From contig DAOLNV010000043.1 of assembly GCA_035416745.1 (NCBI GenBank), positions 1 through 6,961 on the forward strand: a stretch of DNA of 6,961 nt, read 5' to 3'. The DNA comes from Candidatus Hydrogenedentota bacterium (GTDB lineage Bacteria > Hydrogenedentota > Hydrogenedentia > Hydrogenedentales > SLHB01). This document shows, in pieces, positions 6,808 through 6,961 of the stretch. The notes beneath the pieces were generated by a model. The model was not told the origin of the DNA, ran no database searches, and saw only the letters and a program-made list of their open reading frames with translations. Each line of letters begins with the position of its first letter. The stretch's first letter is position 1. The position numbers and the translations under genes were made by a program.

Positions 6808-6842
6808 GGTAGCGATGGAAGTCCGGGCAGTGACCGGCAACG
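6793..6842. repeat. 10-bp inverted repeat around the GGQ-gene promoter
   Basis: CGTTGCCGGT (6793-6802) and ACCGGCAACG (6833-6842) are perfect reverse complements separated by 30 bases. The left arm touches the proposed -10 box and the right arm lies in the predicted leader. This would suit an operator pair bound by a regulator more than an RNA hairpin, since only the right arm would be transcribed. The core CCGGCAAC also occurs at 6721-6728. Confidence 0.45.
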
Positions 6843-6858
6843 GAAACGATGAGAGAGT

Positions 6859-6961
6859 ATGCCGTTTCGCGACGATGAAATAGACATCAGCTTTTACAGG
6901 AGCCGCGGCCCCGGCGGGCAGAAGAAGAACGTCACGGAATCCGCGGTACGGGTGCGCCATA
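6859..6961 (+). CDS. GGQ-domain release-factor-like protein, cut by window end
   Basis: Only the first 34 codons are present. The ATG at 6859 is the likely start because an in-frame TGA lies at 6850-6852, and the purine run GAGAGAG (6851-6857) may serve as a ribosome site. The peptide reads MPFRDDEIDISF, then YRSRGPGGQKKNVTESAV. GGQ at residues 19-21 is the catalytic motif of class I release factors, which enters the ribosomal peptidyl transferase centre and hydrolyses peptidyl-tRNA. The GGQ lies only 18 residues from the start, so the codon-reading domains of RF1 and RF2 are absent. That fits the small rescue-type proteins related to ArfB (YaeJ) or mitochondrial C12orf65. QKKNVT replaces the common QHVNKT after GGQ. 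Family membership is seen in the sequence; the ribosome-rescue role is inference. The C-terminal tail that would separate the subfamilies is outside the window. Confidence 0.85.
   Translation, partial: MPFRDDEIDISFYRSRGPGGQKKNVTESAVRVRH

Noticed and set aside
5604..6812. 402-codon + strand frame overlapping the third gene
   Set aside because: Translation is dominated by arginine and proline with no motif; it is the shifted reading of the real gene.

Overview
The window is a 6961-base stretch of GC-rich bacterial DNA (codons mostly end in C or G). It has three complete genes and the start of a fourth, all on the + strand. They are, in order: a secreted TIM-barrel protein of glycosidase type (395-2272), aspartyl-tRNA synthetase aspS (2417-4198), a large glycosidase-like TIM-barrel protein with a duplicated helical module at its N-terminus (about 4444-6699), and a short GGQ-domain protein of the release-factor family cut off by the window end (6859 onward). 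No tRNA, rRNA, CRISPR array, transposase or phage gene was seen.

Two uncharacterised glycosidase-like proteins flank a housekeeping aspS of the motif type common in alphaproteobacteria and in planctomycete-like bacteria. With the high GC, this suggests a carbohydrate-degrading environmental bacterium of the Planctomycetota or Candidatus Hydrogenedentota sort. That placement is inference from the style of the proteins, not from a marker search.

Layout: bases 1-394 carry no convincing gene. They hold a good hairpin terminator at 53-84, probably ending a gene left of the window, and a promoter candidate at 328-357 for the first gene. The gaps at 2273-2416, 4199-4443 and 6700-6858 each hold a sigma-70-like promoter candidate, so the genes are probably separate transcription units and not one operon. 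The four candidates share an architecture: a TTGAC-like box, 17-18 bases, then a -10 of the form TAC(A/C/G)AT. The third gene also has a perfect 7-bp dyad just after its predicted transcription start, and the fourth has a 10-bp inverted repeat around its -10 box.

Functionally, the genes do not form one obvious pathway. AspS and the GGQ protein both belong to translation (tRNA charging and peptide release or ribosome rescue). The other two are probably carbohydrate-active or carbohydrate-binding proteins with unknown substrates: one exported, one apparently cytoplasmic. The most novel material is the third gene (duplicated RNW-L-P module, TIM barrel and conserved-looking C-terminal helical domain) and the first gene (TIM barrel with two beta-rich C-terminal domains).
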